A stretch of 64,000 nt of DNA from VAZQ01 sp036557665 (GCA_036557665.1 DATBHG010000075.1:43099-107098), one strand, 5' to 3'. Positions 16,545-25,738 are shown, numbered from the stretch's first letter. Made by a program: numbers and translations. The notes: generated by a model from the sequence alone, not told the origin.

Positions 16545-16865
16545 GCCGACAAATTGCGTTGGCGGAGCGCAATGCCGAAGCTCGCGCAGCCCAAAGCAAC
16601 AGGAATTTTGTTTCTCGCAACGCCGTGCAGGTCTTGCTCGCAGTTATCGAAGGAACCGCGGGCGGTCTTGCGGGCTCTCGCAGACCGATAAGATTTTCAC
16701 TCCGGCGCGGAGCTGTATCAACGCCACCGAACGAGCGGGGACGCGGGGACCTCACTCCAGTGTTATTTCCGCTGTGTTCCCTTTGCGCTTAACCGCGTGC
16801 GGCAGAGCAGGCGACGTGAAGAGCCATGACCAACCGCGAGCAGGTGAAGCAAACTGCGCAGCTGT
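16545..16865. other. Intergenic, no gene seen
   Basis: I find no supported coding region, hairpin or RNA gene here. It lies between the atypical membrane gene and a gene fragment, and is probably decayed or imported DNA. Confidence 0.4.
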
Positions 16866-17062
16866 TCAATGACCTCGTCGGCGCGGACGAGTAATGTCGG
16901 TGGGCAAGGTGAGTCCCAGTGCCTTGGCCGTCTTGAGATTGATCACGAGCTGATATTTGGTTGGAACCTGTACCGGCAAGTCGGCTGGCTTCGCACCACG
17001 GAGGACGCGATCGACGTAAGCGGCTACCCGCCGGAACTGGTCGACCGAATCAGAATGCGTTG
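16866..17062 (-). pseudogene. Remnant of an ABC transporter substrate-binding protein (TrpX/PF04392-like), C-terminus only
   Basis: Read on the minus strand, this encodes FRRVAAYVDRVLRGAKPADL followed by LPVQVPTKYQLVINLKTAK and ALGLTLP. That is the conserved C-terminus of the 'ABC transporter substrate-binding protein' family common in Rhizobiales. After LP an extra A shifts the frame: the reading frame ends TDITRPRRRGH, whereas the +1 frame restores PTLLVRADEVIEQL, the expected end. The N-terminal four-fifths is absent. So this is a truncated, frameshifted relic that ends just beside the amidohydrolase gene. Confidence 0.8.
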
Positions 17063-17081
17063 AATTCCTTCTCGGGTCGCA

Positions 17082-18584
17082 TCAACGGGTGCGTGGGACG
17101 AGGCGGCTCATGCCGATATCGGCCTGCCACACCTTGCGGTGCGCCTCCAGCATGTAGGGGATAGCGCGCTTGCGCGAGGCAACGACGGCCTCATAGTCGG
17201 CAATGAAATGGCGCATCAGGCCGGCGACCTCGCGCCGCAGCGCCTCCTCGTCGATGGTCTTGACCTTGCGATCCTTCATGACCACGCGCCCATCGACGAT
17301 CACGGTCTCAACCCCGCGTCCCGACTCGGTGTAGACGAGCTGACGAGCAGCGCTGTTGTAGGGAAGATAGGCGACGTCATCGAGATCGATGAGGATCAGG
17401 TCGGCCTTGTAGCCCGGGCGGATGGCGCCGAGCTTGCCATCGAGCCCGGCCGTGCGGGCATTGCCCAGGGTGGCGTGACGCAGCACCTCGTGCGCAAGTC
17501 CCGGCCCCGGCTCCGGCTCGCTGACGGCCGCCAGCAGACAGAACATCTTCATGGCCTGGAATACGCTCTGCACGTCGCTGCCGCTGCAGTTGTCGCAGCC
17601 CAATCCGAGGCGCACGCCGGAGTCGCGCAGGTCGCATACCGGGGCGATCCCGCTCTTGAGCTTGAAATTGCTCAGATGGTTGAGCACGATACCGGCGCCC
17701 GCAGCCGCCATCTTGTCGGCTTCCTGCCGGGTAATCCACACGCTGTGCACGATGTTGAGCCGCGGCCCCAGCATGCCCGCGCGTTCCAGATAGCTGATCA
17801 GGGAGCCGTCGTACTCGCCGAACAGCTCGCGCGCGATCAGCGCCTGGCCCTTCGTCTCATACACGTGGGTGTAGATGGAAAGATCGTGTTTGTCCGCGAG
17901 CTCCGCCAAGGCCGTGAGCATCTTGGGCGTGCAGCGCTGGGGCGCAAACGGCGCAACCGCCCAATGCAGGGTGCCGCCCGCCGGCCGGTGCTTGAATTGA
18001 TGCGCGAGGTAATCGAGCTGCTCGCTCATCGGCAGGGACTTGACGCCGAGCATCTCCTGCACGTCAGCGGGCAAGGTATCGCGGTGGCGGACCATGGCGG
18101 TCGGCGGGACATCCGACACCATCGGCGAAAACACGACGCGGATGCCGGCTTCCCGATAGGCGGACAGGACCGTCCCGGTGTAGCGGTCGTCGAGCGGGAC
18201 GAGCCCGAGCATGTCCTGCACCGTGGTGATGCCGCAGCGCAGCGACTCCAGCGCACCCACCAGCGTGCGCGCGCGCACCTCCTCGAGGCTGCGGTTCTGC
18301 CCCATGGGCAGCGTGTAAAGCAGCCACATTTCGAGCGGCAGCTCCTCGAACAGGCCGCGGCACAAGGTGTCGTGCGAATGATAGTGCGCGTTGATGAGGC
18401 CGGGCACCGCCAACCGCCCCGACGCCTCGATGATTTCAACATCCCCCTCGGGTGCAAGGCGCGTTCCGACCGCTTTGATTTTGTCGTTCTCGATAAGAAT
18501 ATCGGCCGCCGGCGGATGATGGACATCACCATCATGGTCATAGACCTGTCCGCCCCGGATCAGCAGCTTGTTGATGCCCGCCAT
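17082..18584 (-). CDS. Amidohydrolase family protein (cytosine deaminase / hydroxyatrazine hydrolase-like)
   Basis: 500 residues, a metal-dependent hydrolase of the ATZ/TRZ-like group that deaminates or dechlorinates heterocycles. The N-terminal beta-sandwich half (LLIRGGQVYDHDGDVHHPPA) leads to the first metal pair in NAHYHSHDTLCRG. Later metal and catalytic His residues lie in IYTHVYETKGQ and IVHSVWITR, and the Asp in LGLGCDNCSGSD. The C-terminal composite half contains IRPGYKADLILIDLDD. It is 206 bases downstream of a UbiD-type decarboxylase on the same strand, so the two may act on one N-heterocyclic or aromatic acid. Substrate unknown. Confidence 0.87.
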   Translation of the reverse strand: MAGINKLLIRGGQVYDHDGDVHHPPAADILIENDKIKAVGTRLAPEGDVEIIEASGRLAVPGLINAHYHSHDTLCRGLFEELPLEMWLLYTLPMGQNRSLEEVRARTLVGALESLRCGITTVQDMLGLVPLDDRYTGTVLSAYREAGIRVVFSPMVSDVPPTAMVRHRDTLPADVQEMLGVKSLPMSEQLDYLAHQFKHRPAGGTLHWAVAPFAPQRCTPKMLTALAELADKHDLSIYTHVYETKGQALIARELFGEYDGSLISYLERAGMLGPRLNIVHSVWITRQEADKMAAAGAGIVLNHLSNFKLKSGIAPVCDLRDSGVRLGLGCDNCSGSDVQSVFQAMKMFCLLAAVSEPEPGPGLAHEVLRHATLGNARTAGLDGKLGAIRPGYKADLILIDLDDVAYLPYNSAARQLVYTESGRGVETVIVDGRVVMKDRKVKTIDEEALRREVAGLMRHFIADYEAVVASRKRAIPYMLEAHRKVWQADIGMSRLVPRTR

Positions 18585-18753
18585 TGTGCGGCATCGATAT
18601 CACGCGGCAGCAGCCTCTGAAAGCCACGGCTGCTCGGTCGCGCCTGCCTGCGGCAGCATCGGACCGGGAACCTGCCGGCGCCCGTCGGGAGCGCCGGACG
18701 CCGTGCCTGTCCGGCCCTCCACGTGTTGGCGGCCGCACGAAAGAAAGAATGGA

Positions 18754-18774
18754 TGCGCGGGACAAGCCCGCGCA
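18754..18774. repeat. Short perfect hairpin, REP-like
   Basis: Arms TGCGCGGG and CCCGCGCA surround ACAAG. As I recall, 'CGGGACAAGCCCG' cores are typical of abundant Bradyrhizobiaceae-type intergenic repeats. It lies in the 206-base gap between the UbiD-like and amidohydrolase genes. Confidence 0.6.
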
Positions 18775-18790
18775 GGAGGGCCCGGGTAAG

Positions 18791-20224
18791 CTAAAAACCT
18801 GGCGGCAGATGTTGCGCCCACTTGGCGCGTATGCGGCCATCGAGCTCCTTGCTTGCACGCGCCACGACCGGAAAGGTATTCCGCCGCGCGAACGGCCTGC
18901 ATGCGTCGATCACGACGCGCGCATTGCGCCGGTCCGTCTCGCCGTCATAGCACATCGGGTCGAGAGCGGAGCTCCAGCCCCCGCGGATGATCTCGACGTC
19001 CTCGCGCACGTCGCAGCGCGTGCACATCGCCCAGATCACGTCGTTGATATTGGTGGGATCGATGTCGTCATCCACCACGATGGTCCACCGGTTGCAGTAG
19101 GCGCCGGCGTGGCAATGGGAAGCGACAAGTCCCGCCTGCTTGGAATGGCCGCCATAGAGCTGCTTGATCGAGACGGTGAGCCAGAACCGGCTGCCTCCGG
19201 CTTCATGCGTCCATACTCCCTTCACCTCCGGCACGCCCGCCGCCTCGAGCTGGTTCCACACCGCTCCGCAGCGGTAGGTGCCGAGATAGAATGTATTGTC
19301 GTTGGGCGGCACGGCGGGAATGGCGCCGAGCAGGATCGGGTCGTCGCGATGCATCATCGTGGAGATGCGGATCGCGGGCTCGGGCCGGCTGCCGCCGGCG
19401 TAATAGCCGGTCCATTCGCCGAGCGGTCCTTCCTGGACGCAATCGCCCGGATGGATCAGTCCCTCGAAGGCGATTTCCGCGTTGGCCGGCACCGGAAGCC
19501 CCGTGCGCGGCATGTTGAACACTTCGAGCGGCTCTCCCAGGATCCCGCCTGCGGCCTCGTACTCGCTCTTGCCGTAGGGGATCTCCAGTCCCGCAAGCAT
19601 GAACAGTGCCGGATGCATGCCGACGATGACCGCTACGGGGCAGGGCTGGTTGCGCTCGTGGTACTTGGTCATGATGATGCGGCCGTGCTTGCCGGGCGAC
19701 ATCATGATGGTAGCGACATCCGGGCCCTGGGTCTGGATGCGGTAGCAGCCGCTGTTGATCCATCCGGAATCGGGATCCTTCATGATCACCATGCACGCGG
19801 TTCCAATGAAGGGACCGCCGTCGTGCTCGTGCCAGACCGGGGTCGGAATCTTCTCCAGATCGATCGCCTTGCCTTCGAGCACGTTCTCGAGCAGGGGCCC
19901 GCCATTGACCGCGCGCGTCTCGAAGCTCGGCGCCGCCTTCATGTAGGAGCGCCACCACAGCACGAGATCCATGTCCGAGCCGTGCGGCGGCAGGCCGAGC
20001 GCGACATTGATGCGCGGCACCGCGGTGAGGATGTTGGCAAGCACCCGGGTGCCCTTCGGGAACCCCGGCACCTGGTCGAACATCACGGCAGGATTTCCCA
20101 TGCGCCGCTGATAGATGTCGACGATCCCGCCGATCTCCTCCTTGGGCTCGGCTCCGGCGATGTGCTTTAGCTCGCCGGCGGCTTCAATCCCGGCAACCCA
20201 GTCCCTTAGATCCTTGTTTGCCAC
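18791..20224 (-). CDS. UbiD family decarboxylase
   Basis: 477 residues, full length for UbiD/PhdA-type enzymes, which use prenylated FMN to (de)carboxylate aromatic, heteroaromatic or alpha,beta-unsaturated acids. The N-terminus LRDWVAGIEAAGELKHI and the family signature EGPLGEWTGYYAGG are clear. The mid-domain motif INSGCYRIQTQGPD and metal-site region SHCHAGAYCNRWTIVVDDD are also present. No ubiX-like prenyltransferase gene is in the window, so the cofactor must come from elsewhere. It heads a probable transcript with the amidohydrolase. The substrate is more likely catabolic than ubiquinone-related, judging from context. Confidence 0.92.
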   Translation of the reverse strand: MANKDLRDWVAGIEAAGELKHIAGAEPKEEIGGIVDIYQRRMGNPAVMFDQVPGFPKGTRVLANILTAVPRINVALGLPPHGSDMDLVLWWRSYMKAAPSFETRAVNGGPLLENVLEGKAIDLEKIPTPVWHEHDGGPFIGTACMVIMKDPDSGWINSGCYRIQTQGPDVATIMMSPGKHGRIIMTKYHERNQPCPVAVIVGMHPALFMLAGLEIPYGKSEYEAAGGILGEPLEVFNMPRTGLPVPANAEIAFEGLIHPGDCVQEGPLGEWTGYYAGGSRPEPAIRISTMMHRDDPILLGAIPAVPPNDNTFYLGTYRCGAVWNQLEAAGVPEVKGVWTHEAGGSRFWLTVSIKQLYGGHSKQAGLVASHCHAGAYCNRWTIVVDDDIDPTNINDVIWAMCTRCDVREDVEIIRGGWSSALDPMCYDGETDRRNARVVIDACRPFARRNTFPVVARASKELDGRIRAKWAQHLPPGF

Positions 20225-20387
20225 GCTTGCTGTCCTCCTGAAGAATTGCTGCCATTACCGAGTCTTAGCCCAGCCATGACCACCGGCGCTGCTCAAGATC
20301 CTCGCCATTGAATTCCATGGCGGTTTAGTCACACAATGCTCGGACGCTGACAATCCCAACCGCTCGATCCCGAACCAGGCGCGGCGC

Positions 20388-21275
20388 ATGAAAGCTCCGA
20401 GATTTGGCTATGTGCGGCCGGAAACGCTCGAGCAGGCGCTGCAACTCCTGGCGGAGCACGGCGAGGATGCCCGCATTCTCGCCGGTGGGCAAAGCCTGAT
20501 GCCGGTTCTCAACATGCGCCTGGCGCATCCCAAGCTCCTCATCGACATCAACGGCATCGATTGCCTCGGGGGAATCTCGATGCAGAATGGGACCGTGCGC
20601 ATTGGCGCACTCGCCCGCCACGTCGAGGTCATGGAGTCGGCCGTCATCGCCCGACACCTGCCGTTGATCGCGCAGGCCATGCCGCAAATAGCGCATGTGG
20701 CGATTCGCAACCGCGGCACTTTTGGTGGCAGCATTGCCCTTGCCGATCCGGCCGCCGAGCTCCCTGCCTGCATTCTTGCGCTGGGAGCGCAGGTCGTCCT
20801 GCAAAGCATGCGCGGGCGCCGCGCTGTTGCGGCGGAGGATTTCTTCCACGGCCTCTACGACACCGCGCGGGCGCCCGACGAGCTGCTGATGGAAGTCCTC
20901 ATTCCGGAGCAGCAGCCCGACTGCGTACCGGTGTTCATGGAGCTCTCCCGCCGCCATGGCGATTTCGCCATTGCGGGCCTTGCCTGTTGCACCCGGGTCG
21001 AGCGGGAGATCCTGCGCGAGCCTCGGCTCGTTTACTTTGGCAGTGAGGTCAAACCGACCCTCGCCAGGCACGCCATGGCGGCCTTGGAGGGCAAGCCGTG
21101 GTCAACCGCAATCGTTGAGGAGGCATGCGCTGCCTTGGCCGATGATCTTGATCCGATCGACAATATCTTCGGCAGGCCGGCGACGAAGCTTCATCTTCAG
21201 CGGGTGCTCACCCGGCGCGCCCTTGCCATGGCGATGGAACGCGGGCGTGCAAGCCTGGAGACGCCCGGGCGATGA
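20388..21275 (+). CDS. FAD-binding subunit of a molybdenum hydroxylase (CoxM-like), orphan
   Basis: 295 residues. It is the medium subunit of three-part xanthine dehydrogenase/CO dehydrogenase-family enzymes, passing electrons from the iron-sulfur subunit to FAD. The FAD pyrophosphate motif is ARILAGGQSLMPVLNMRLA, with the second FAD motif in RNRGTFGGSIALADPAAELP. Unusually, no small or large subunit gene is adjacent. A small/large pair lacking a medium subunit lies at 34473-37369. It may therefore supply that pair, or be a relic. It is followed by a palindromic repeat. Confidence 0.9.
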   Translation: MKAPRFGYVRPETLEQALQLLAEHGEDARILAGGQSLMPVLNMRLAHPKLLIDINGIDCLGGISMQNGTVRIGALARHVEVMESAVIARHLPLIAQAMPQIAHVAIRNRGTFGGSIALADPAAELPACILALGAQVVLQSMRGRRAVAAEDFFHGLYDTARAPDELLMEVLIPEQQPDCVPVFMELSRRHGDFAIAGLACCTRVEREILREPRLVYFGSEVKPTLARHAMAALEGKPWSTAIVEEACAALADDLDPIDNIFGRPATKLHLQRVLTRRALAMAMERGRASLETPGR

Positions 21276-21320
21276 CGAGGGATTATCAGATATGGACTCA
21301 ACGATGCGACGCACTCGGCA

Positions 21321-21390
21321 ATACCTCCGCCTGAAAGTGGGAGGTCGCCAGCAGTCGCTTCGCTCGCGAAGCGATTGCTGGCGGCCGCCG
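21321..21390. repeat. Palindromic repeat, left half of composite element
   Basis: It contains CCTCCGCCTGAAAGTGGGAGG (degraded outer hairpin) followed by an inner hairpin with arms CCAGCAGTCGCTTCGC and GCGAAGCGATTGCTGG (21348-21382). The inner stem differs in sequence from the other copies yet stays paired. It lies just before the start of the oxidoreductase gene. Confidence 0.8.
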
Positions 21391-21416
21391 CCGGCCCATT
21401 TGCGACGGATGTCGCA

Positions 21417-22394
21417 ATGAAGGCAGCCGTCATTGAGAAGCAGGGCGGGATCGAGAACATCGTCTATCGCGATTTCCCTGATCCGGCGATCGGGCCAGGC
21501 GATCTGCTGATCCGCGTCAAGGCATGCGGCCTCAACTATTTCGACGTATTCGTGCGGCGCGGCATGCCGGGATTGCCGGTGCCGATGCCCTGGATCTCCG
21601 GCGCAGATGTGGCGGGGGAGGTTGCGGCGGTCGGCGCGGACGTGAAGAGATGGAAGGTCGGCGACCGCTGCATCGTCGACCCGCTCACCAACGAAGGGAT
21701 GATGGGGGAGGAGGTCCAGGGCGGTATGGCGGAGTACTGCCGCATGCCGCATGATTACGTCATCCCGCTCGATCCCCGGCTGTCGTTCGTCGAAGGCGCG
21801 ACCATTCCCGCGAATTACGGCACAACCTACCGCATGCTGTTTACCAACGGCGACATGCAGGCGAACGACCTCGTGCTCATCCTTGGTGCGAGCGGAGGGG
21901 TCGGCACCGCCACGGTACAGGTCGTCAAGGCGCATGGGGGACGTGTCATTGCCTGCGCCGGCAGCGACGAGAAATGCGCCCGGCTCAAGGAGCTCGGGGC
22001 GGACTACACCATCAACTACAGCACCCACGATTTCTCGCGAGAGGCCTGGTCCATCAGCGGCAAGAAAGGCGTCGACATCTGCGTCAATTTCACCGGCGGG
22101 GACACCTGGAATCCCTCGATCCGCACCCTCAAGCCCCACGGCAAGCTGCTGACCTGCGGCGCGACAGCGGGCTTCGATGCGCGCACCGATATCCGCTACA
22201 TCTGGCAGCGGGAGGTGAAGATCTGCGGGTCGAACGGCTACACCAAGGAGGATGTGACGAAGGGGATGGTCGCAATGGCGGAAGGCAAGGTGAGGATTCC
22301 GCACATACGCACGTTTCCCCTCTCCGAGCTCGGCAAGGCCGAAGCCGTGATGGAAACGCGCGATTTCTTCGGCAAGATCGTCATGATCCCGTGA
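21417..22394 (+). CDS. Zinc-type alcohol dehydrogenase / quinone oxidoreductase family protein
   Basis: 325 residues from ATG 21417 (MKAAVIEKQGG), the family's normal N-terminus; the extra upstream residues come from the repeat. It is an MDR-superfamily NAD(P)-dependent oxidoreductase. The GroES-like domain includes VKACGLNYFDVFVRRGMPG and GDRCIVDP; the Rossmann motif is ILGASGGVGTATVQVVKAHG. The structural-zinc Cys cluster is not evident. It begins an apparent cluster with MaoC hydratase, CoA-transferase and acyl-CoA dehydrogenase genes, so it may act on an acyl or enoyl intermediate. Confidence 0.9.
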   Translation: MKAAVIEKQGGIENIVYRDFPDPAIGPGDLLIRVKACGLNYFDVFVRRGMPGLPVPMPWISGADVAGEVAAVGADVKRWKVGDRCIVDPLTNEGMMGEEVQGGMAEYCRMPHDYVIPLDPRLSFVEGATIPANYGTTYRMLFTNGDMQANDLVLILGASGGVGTATVQVVKAHGGRVIACAGSDEKCARLKELGADYTINYSTHDFSREAWSISGKKGVDICVNFTGGDTWNPSIRTLKPHGKLLTCGATAGFDARTDIRYIWQREVKICGSNGYTKEDVTKGMVAMAEGKVRIPHIRTFPLSELGKAEAVMETRDFFGKIVMIP

Positions 22395-22472
22395 GCGACA
22401 TGCCTTTGTAAGGACGGATTTTTCAATCCCGTCCCCGCAACATGTCGGAAACCTAACCGGGGGAGGACCTGA

Positions 22473-22979
22473 ATGGGTAGCGTGAAACAGGGCTGGAGCG
22501 GTCGGTTTTTCGAGGACTTTCAGGTGGGCGACATCTATCGCAGCCGCCTGGGACGCACCATTACCGAGACCGACAATATCCAGTTCACGATGATCACCAA
22601 CAACACCAACCAGATTCATTTCAATACCCACTACGCCAGCCTGACCGAGTTCAAGAAGCCGTTGGTGAACAGCGCGCTCACCCTTTCGGTGGTGGCGGGA
22701 TTGGGGGTGTCCGATCTCAGCGAAAACGGCTTTGCGCTGGGGTGGGACTACATCAAGCTGCCCCATCCGGTCTTTCCGGGCGATACCCTCTATTCCGAAT
22801 CCGAGGTGATCGGCGTGCGGGAGTCGAAGTCGCGTCCGGCGCAGGGCGTGGTGAAGGTGCGCACGCGCGGGCTCAATCAGGACGGAGCGGTGGTGATCGA
22901 GTACGAGCGCTCGATCATGGTCTGGAAGAAGGCACACGCGCCGCTGGTCGCCCTTTTTCCCGAGCCGAAGAATGCGTGA
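22473..22979 (+). CDS. MaoC family enoyl-CoA hydratase-like protein
   Basis: 168 residues with a single hot-dog domain. MaoC-type (R)-specific hydratases add water to enoyl-CoA thioesters. The hydratase core is seen in GRTITETDNIQFTMITNNT, where the catalytic Asp/His of classic members are replaced by Asn-rich residues (NQIHFNTHYA). The later motif is PHPVFPGDTLYSESEVIGVR. A strong GGGGGAGG site precedes the ATG. It lies 58 bases before the CoA-transferase gene. A role in short-chain or dicarboxylic acyl-CoA breakdown is likely but the substrate is unknown. Confidence 0.9.
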   Translation: MGSVKQGWSGRFFEDFQVGDIYRSRLGRTITETDNIQFTMITNNTNQIHFNTHYASLTEFKKPLVNSALTLSVVAGLGVSDLSENGFALGWDYIKLPHPVFPGDTLYSESEVIGVRESKSRPAQGVVKVRTRGLNQDGAVVIEYERSIMVWKKAHAPLVALFPEPKNA

Positions 22980-23036
22980 ACTTCCTCCTTGCCGCCGGTG
23001 CAGGGGCGAGGCGTGTTTGGCGCCTGCGGAATTGCC

Positions 23037-24197
23037 ATGACTCGCCTGCCGCTCCACGGCATCACCGTGATCGAGCTGGGCCACAGCGTCGCCGCGCCTT
23101 ATGCGTGCGAGATTCTCGGCGACCTCGGAGCCGACGTGATCAAGATCGAGAAAGCCGACGGCGACGACGCGCGCAAGTGGGCTCCGCCCTACTGGGGCGC
23201 CATGTCCGCGACCTTTCAGAGCTTCAACCGCAACAAGCGCTCCGTGGTGGTCAATCTCCGGGATCCCGGGGAGCGCGAGCGCTTGCGCAAGCTCGTCGTC
23301 GAGCGAGCGGACATCGTCGTGCAGAACTTGCGTCCAGGCTCCGCGGCGGAATTCGGCCTGGATGCGCAAAGCCTGCGCAGCCTCAAACCTTCGCTCATTT
23401 ACTGCACCATCGGTGCATTCGGAGCGACGGGACCGCTGAAGAGCCGGCCCGGCTACGACCCGCTGATGCAGGCGTTCGGCGGGTTGATGAGCGTGACGGG
23501 CGAGCCGCAACAGCCGCCGGTGCGTGTGGGCACTTCCGTCATCGACATGGCCACGGGCATGTGGTCGGTGATCGGCGTGCTCTCCGCCCTGATGCAGCGG
23601 CGCGAGCATGGCGACGGCTCGTCGATCGACACTTCGCTGTTCGAAACGGCGCTCGGCTGGATGTGCTACCACGCCGCCAACTACCAGGCTTCCGGCGAGC
23701 TGCCGCAGCGGCAGGGGTCCGGCGCTGCCATGATCGTGCCCTATCGCGGCTATGCATCGAAGGACGGCTTCATCGTCATAGCTGCCGGCAACGACAAGCT
23801 CTTCGCCTCGCTGGCGCGGGTGCTGCGCCATCCCGAGTGGATCGAGGATGCGCGCTTTCGCACCAATCCGGATCGGGTCAAGAACCAGGACGCGCTCTAC
23901 CGCGCGATCGAGCAGCTCATTGCGACACGCACGAGCAGGGAATGGGCGGCCGTGCTGGACGAAGCCGGCGTGCCGAATGCACCGATGCAGACGATCGCGG
24001 AGGTGCTCGACCATCCCCAGACCAAGGCGCTGGAAATCCTGCAACCCAGTCCGCAAGGCGACATCACGCTCGTCGGGCTGCCAGTTTCGTTTGATGGCGC
24101 ACGCCCGGCTTTCCGCCGCGCTCCGCCCTCCCTCGGCGAGCATACGCAGGAGATTCTCGGCGAGCCCTTGCCCGCGCCGGCTGCGGTGAAAGAATAG
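23037..24197 (+). CDS. CaiB/BaiF (family III) CoA-transferase
   Basis: 386 residues from ATG 23037 (MTRLPLHGITVIELGHSV), where family similarity starts; an upstream ATG at 22989 adds an atypical tail. Family III transferases move CoA between carboxylic acids through an active-site Asp, most likely the one in GTSVIDMATGMWSVIGVLSA. Other family blocks are LGDLGADVIKIEKADGDDAR and YCTIGAFGATGPLKSRPGYD. With MaoC and acyl-CoA dehydrogenase neighbours it probably activates a carboxylic acid for beta-oxidation-type breakdown. Confidence 0.93.
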   Translation: MTRLPLHGITVIELGHSVAAPYACEILGDLGADVIKIEKADGDDARKWAPPYWGAMSATFQSFNRNKRSVVVNLRDPGERERLRKLVVERADIVVQNLRPGSAAEFGLDAQSLRSLKPSLIYCTIGAFGATGPLKSRPGYDPLMQAFGGLMSVTGEPQQPPVRVGTSVIDMATGMWSVIGVLSALMQRREHGDGSSIDTSLFETALGWMCYHAANYQASGELPQRQGSGAAMIVPYRGYASKDGFIVIAAGNDKLFASLARVLRHPEWIEDARFRTNPDRVKNQDALYRAIEQLIATRTSREWAAVLDEAGVPNAPMQTIAEVLDHPQTKALEILQPSPQGDITLVGLPVSFDGARPAFRRAPPSLGEHTQEILGEPLPAPAAVKE

Positions 24198-24229
24198 TTA
24201 TATGCCACGGCCGCAGAGCAGACGGTCCA

Positions 24230-24406
24230 TACCTCCCCCTGCAAGGGGGAGGTCGGCAGCATTGCTTCGCTTGCGAAGCAATGCTGTCGGGTGGGGGTCC
24301 CACCCTCGGCTCGCTTTCTTACGTAAGCACGGCGGCAACTTCACCCCCACCCGGCTCGCCCCGGCCAATCCGGGGCTCGCCGACCTCCGGCTTTCAGGGG
24401 GAGGCA
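24230..24406. repeat. Full composite palindromic repeat
   Basis: A second near-complete copy. The left outer hairpin is CCTCCCCCTGCAAGGGGGAGG. The inner hairpin has arms CAGCATTGCTTCGC and GCGAAGCAATGCTG (24258-24287). Then come GGTGGGGGT, a variable centre, ACCCCCACCCGG, an inner right hairpin CCCCGGCCAATCCGGGG and the right outer hairpin. It separates two same-strand genes and lies about 15 bases from the acyl-CoA dehydrogenase ATG, overlapping its upstream region. Confidence 0.85.
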
Positions 24407-24422
24407 TTCCGGGGAGGATGCG

Positions 24423-25619
24423 ATGAACGTAATCCAATCCATGCCGGAGGAAGCGGTTCAGCTGACCCTGGGCGAAACCTGGCCCGAGATCCGCGGTCTG
24501 GTGCGCCGCATCTGCTCCGATTTTCCCGGCAGCTACTGGCGCAAGCTCGATGCCGAGCAGGCCTATCCGGCAGAATTCGTCGAGGCGCTGACGAAGGCGG
24601 GCCTGCTCGGGGCATTGATCCCCGAGGAGTATGGCGGGCTTGGCCTGCCGTTGAGCGCAGCAGCGGCGACGCTCGAGGAAATCCATGCCTGCGGCTGCAA
24701 CGCCGGCGCCTGCCACGCGCAGATGTACATCATGGGCACGCTGTTGCGTCACGGCAGCTCCGAGCAAAAAAAGCGATACCTCCCGCAGATCGCGGCCGGA
24801 ACCTTGCGGCTGCAGGCTTTCGGCGTGACGGAGCCGACCACCGGTACCGACACCACCAAGCTCAAGACTCGCGCCGAGCGGCGGGGCGACCACTACCTCG
24901 TCAATGGTCAGAAGGTCTGGACCTCGCGGGCGTTGCAGTCCGACCTCATGCTTCTGCTCGCGCGCACCACGCCGCTCGACCAGGTGAAGAAAAAGAGCGA
25001 GGGGCTCTCCGTCTTCCTCGTCGACATCAAGTCCTCGCTCGGGCATGGGCTCGACATCAAGCCGCTGCCTGCCATGATCAATCACAACACCACGGAAGTA
25101 TTCTTCGATTCGCTTCGCATTCCGGCCGAGAACCTGGTCGGCAAGGAGGGTCAGGGCTTTCGCTACATTCTCGACAGCATGAATGCCGAACGCATCCTGA
25201 TTGCCGCCGAGGCGATCGGCGACGGGCGGTGGTTCATCGCCAAATCGACCAAATATGCAACCGAGCGGATCGTGTTCGATCGCCCCATCGGCCGCAATCA
25301 GGGGGTTCAGTTTCCGATCGCCCGCGCCTATGCGGAGATCGAGGCCGCCGCCCTGATGGTCGGCAAAGCCGCCGCCCTGTTCGACGCCGGCCGGCCTTGC
25401 GGCCCTGAAGCCAACATGGGCAAGCTGCTCGGCTCAGAGGCCGCCTGGCATGCAGCCGAGGCGGCGATGCAGTCGCATGGCGGTTTCGGCTTCGCCCGGG
25501 AATACGACATCGAGCGAAAATGGCGCGAGACACGCCTCTTCCAGATCGCGCCGATCTCCACCAATCTCGTGCTCGCCTACATCGCCGAGCACGTGCTCGG
25601 CCTGCCGCGGTCGTACTGA
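24423..25619 (+). CDS. Acyl-CoA dehydrogenase
   Basis: 398 residues, normal family length. It is an FAD enzyme introducing an alpha-beta double bond in acyl-CoA thioesters and passing electrons to ETF. Features are EEYGGLGLPLSAAAATLEEI in the N-terminal helical domain, the FAD/substrate stretch FGVTEPTTGTDTTKLKTRA with KVWTSRALQSDLMLLLART, and the C-terminal QSHGGFGFAREYDIERKWRE. The ribosome binding site is GGGGAGGATGCG. It is last in the acyl-CoA cluster, after a palindromic repeat. Confidence 0.95.
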   Translation: MNVIQSMPEEAVQLTLGETWPEIRGLVRRICSDFPGSYWRKLDAEQAYPAEFVEALTKAGLLGALIPEEYGGLGLPLSAAAATLEEIHACGCNAGACHAQMYIMGTLLRHGSSEQKKRYLPQIAAGTLRLQAFGVTEPTTGTDTTKLKTRAERRGDHYLVNGQKVWTSRALQSDLMLLLARTTPLDQVKKKSEGLSVFLVDIKSSLGHGLDIKPLPAMINHNTTEVFFDSLRIPAENLVGKEGQGFRYILDSMNAERILIAAEAIGDGRWFIAKSTKYATERIVFDRPIGRNQGVQFPIARAYAEIEAAALMVGKAAALFDAGRPCGPEANMGKLLGSEAAWHAAEAAMQSHGGFGFAREYDIERKWRETRLFQIAPISTNLVLAYIAEHVLGLPRSY

Positions 25620-25738
25620 CTGAAACAGCTCGTGTGTCCCTGATATGGCCCAGCGCGAGCGCATCATTCCACCAAAACTGAATGCGCGAAGCGGTGCGCC
25701 GCTGGTCCTGGGCCGCACTAGGTCCGATCGTTCCGTGC

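Noticed and set aside
18791..20224. Ubiquinone-pathway UbiD
   Set aside because: It stands beside an amidohydrolase and away from ubi genes, so a catabolic decarboxylase is more likely.
21102..24143. Minus-strand open frame of 1013 codons
   Set aside because: Antisense to four recognisable genes with no domain; a shadow of codon bias.
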